Source: Bacillota bacterium
Lineage (GTDB): Bacteria; Bacillota; Clostridia; Christensenellales; Aristaeellaceae
Assembly: GCA_023458835.1 (NCBI GenBank)
Contig: JAEWWY010000353.1
Span: 1 to 5,885 of the forward strand
Length of the DNA: 5,885 nucleotides
Reading direction: 5' to 3'
Position numbers and translations under genes: made by a program. The notes under the pieces are model-generated. The model was not told the origin of the DNA and did no database searches. It saw only the letters and a program-made list of their open reading frames with translations. Positions 4,997-5,885 of this stretch are shown here, one piece after another (the first letter of the stretch is position 1; each line of letters begins with the position of its first letter).

Positions 4997-5731
4997 CTAA
5001 GGTTTTTCCCAATTGATTCCGAAGCTTTTGATATCTTTATCGCAGATTACCTGATCGATATCGTCCATGTGGCAGATGGTAAACAGAAAGCTTTTGCTTA
5101 GCTTGCTGCTGTCGCACAGGAAGTAACGGTGCTTGGATTGGCGCAGCATCAGTTGCCGCAGATTGGTCTCCGCTTCTGAAAAGTCGGTGATGGTTCCATT
5201 TTCCGAAAGCCCCTGCGCGGAAAAAAACATGAGATCAGCGTTGACGGATTCAACCATCCGGTTTGTAAAGGTGCCGATACAAGCCAGGGACTGGTTCAAA
5301 AGCAGCCCTCCGGTGCAGTACACGGTAATGCCTTTTTCGCACAGCATAATTGCCAGGCGTATATTGTTGGTCAGCACGGTGATTTTCAGGCCATCCTCCA
5401 GGTAATCTGCCATCCGCTGCACCGTGGAGGAACCATCCATAAAAACGGTATCGCCCTCATGAATGAGTGAAACGGCCTGCCTGGCAATTATGCTTTTCTC
5501 ATGAAGCCGGTCCCGCTCACGCAGGCTGAGCGGAACAATCTTATTGTCGTGCTCCAAAAGAGATACGCCGCCATAATTTTTCCGCACAAGGCCCATGGAT
5601 TCCATCTCCCGCAGATCCCGCCGGACAGTAACGCAGGAGACGAAGATGTGTTTGCTTAGGTACTCTACCGTCGCATGCTTTTTTTGATGAAGGATTTTCA
5701 TGATTTCATCCATGCGTTCCGCCTTGATCAT
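4997..5731 (-). CDS. DeoR/GlpR-family transcriptional regulator
   Basis: The 244-residue protein has the usual length and layout of the family. A winged helix-turn-helix covers about residues 6-56, starting with ERMDEIMKILHQK and containing VSCVTVRRDLREMESMGLVR (31-50) and the wing YGGV. The C-terminal sugar-phosphate-binding (DeoRC) domain spans about 76-230, with DGSST (99-103), TNNI (121-124), TGG (140-142), SAQGLSENGT (171-180), the EAET helix (186-189) and DSSK (207-210). Such proteins usually repress sugar or sugar-alcohol uptake and catabolism genes and are released by a phosphorylated sugar. No target gene is in the window; a divergent one may lie to the right. I chose the ATG at 5731, with GGGGG eight bases upstream, because the fold begins there; an in-frame extension to 5800 has no ribosome binding site and would lie over the operator region. 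Confidence 0.93.
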   Translation of the reverse strand: MIKAERMDEIMKILHQKKHATVEYLSKHIFVSCVTVRRDLREMESMGLVRKNYGGVSLLEHDNKIVPLSLRERDRLHEKSIIARQAVSLIHEGDTVFMDGSSTVQRMADYLEDGLKITVLTNNIRLAIMLCEKGITVYCTGGLLLNQSLACIGTFTNRMVESVNADLMFFSAQGLSENGTITDFSEAETNLRQLMLRQSKHRYFLCDSSKLSKSFLFTICHMDDIDQVICDKDIKSFGINWEKP

Positions 5732-5807
5732 CGCATGTGCCCCCGTTCTTCTAATAAGCGAAATACTTTTGTAGGAGAAATACTTTGTGTGCATGATCAT
5801 TTCAGAT

Positions 5808-5833
5808 CACTTTTGATCATTTTAGCAAAAGTG
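5808..5833. promoter_or_regulatory. Inverted repeat CACTTTTG/CAAAAGTG around the -10 box, candidate operator
   Basis: CACTTTTG (5808-5815) and CAAAAGTG (5826-5833) form a perfect 8-bp inverted repeat with a 10-base spacer that contains the -10 box. This position suits a repressor site, and the DeoR-type protein itself is the obvious candidate for autoregulation. The binding protein is inferred, not shown. Confidence 0.5.
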
Positions 5834-5847
5834 TGATTTTTTATCAA
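5819..5847 (-). promoter_or_regulatory. Sigma-A-type promoter of the deoR-type gene
   Basis: On the minus strand TTGATA (5842-5847) and TAAAAT (5819-5824) are 17 bases apart, each one base from consensus. Transcription would start near 5812, giving a leader of about 80 bases before the ATG at 5731. This start also argues against translation from the upstream ATG at 5800. Confidence 0.75.
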
Positions 5848-5862
5848 CATAATGATCAAATA

Positions 5863-5868
5863 TTGACA
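5863..5868 (+). promoter_or_regulatory. Perfect -35 box (TTGACA) for a possible divergent promoter
   Basis: TTGACA on the plus strand is a perfect consensus -35 hexamer. A 17-base spacer would put the -10 box at 5886-5891, just beyond the window. If it is there, the TGATCA sites would lie between two divergent promoters, the usual layout for a regulator beside its target operon. Confidence 0.35.
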
Positions 5869-5885
5869 CCCTATCAGCCCTTGGG

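Larger units (their letters stand above)
5794..5858. repeat. TGATCA palindromes spaced by helical turns in the deoR control region
   Basis: TGATCA occurs at 5794-5799, 5814-5819 and 5853-5858, with a one-mismatch copy AGATCA at 5804-5809. The centres are 10, 10 and 39 bases apart, close to whole helical turns, so all four would face the same side. They flank and overlap the deoR promoter. A further copy at 5725-5730 overlaps the gene start. They are candidate operator sites. Confidence 0.5.

Noticed and set aside
4707..5012. Minus-strand 101-codon frame and plus-strand 91-codon frame (4725-5000) in the intergenic block
   Set aside because: Neither has a good ribosome binding site or protein-like composition, both run through the inverted repeats, and the minus-strand one overlaps the deoR-type gene end.
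5732..5800. Longer start for the DeoR-type protein (extra 23 residues)
   Set aside because: No ribosome binding site before 5800, the added residues precede the family fold, and the start would lie about 12 bases from the predicted transcription start.
1..5885. tRNA, rRNA, CRISPR array, insertion sequence or phage genes
   Set aside because: No matching motifs, repeats with regular spacers, transposase or integrase features were seen.

Overview
The window looks like chromosomal DNA from a GC-rich, low-motility-type Clostridia genome, most likely Oscillospiraceae/Ruminococcaceae or a relative. This rests on strong GGAGG-type ribosome binding sites, sigma-A-type promoters, about 55% GC in genes with AT-rich control regions, and protein families typical of Firmicutes (a PrsW-like protease, a SpoIIAA/RsbV-like STAS protein, DeoR and TetR regulators). 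The lineage is an inference; there is no rRNA or other marker gene. Every confident gene is on the minus strand, so the text below runs from high to low coordinates.

Right edge (about 5732-5885): an AT-rich control region. It holds a clear promoter for a DeoR/GlpR-type regulator, an inverted repeat around its -10, several TGATCA sites on one helical face, and a perfect TTGACA on the plus strand. The last suggests a divergent promoter just outside the window. The deoR-type gene (4997-5731) encodes a sugar-phosphate-sensing type repressor of unknown target.

Middle (4594-4996): about 400 bp without a confident gene. It carries the promoter and a likely autoregulatory operator of a TetR-type regulator, next to a GC-rich block of nested and neighbouring inverted repeats that may be a dispersed intergenic element.

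Left two thirds (1-4593): one tightly packed, apparently polycistronic operon of eight genes. In order these are: a TetR regulator; an exported, C-terminally anchored coiled-coil protein; a seven-span membrane protein; a PrsW-like glutamic intramembrane protease with its motif residues intact; a stand-alone STAS anti-sigma-antagonist-like protein; a small membrane-anchored protein resembling DUF3574; an EamA/DMT-family transporter; and the start of another membrane protein whose first 68 residues resemble ECF-S/MASE-like sensor domains, some of which sit in front of SpoIIE-type phosphatase domains. Junctions are 24-51 bp or overlapping (two ATGA overlaps and one 13-bp overlap), and no terminator was seen between genes.

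The co-occurrence of a surface-exposed anchored protein, an intramembrane protease and an STAS switch protein under one TetR regulator suggests an envelope-linked signalling or partner-switching module that does not match a named system I know. That reading is inference. No sigma factor, anti-sigma kinase or phosphatase domain is visible in the window; the gene cut by the left edge is the best place to look for one.
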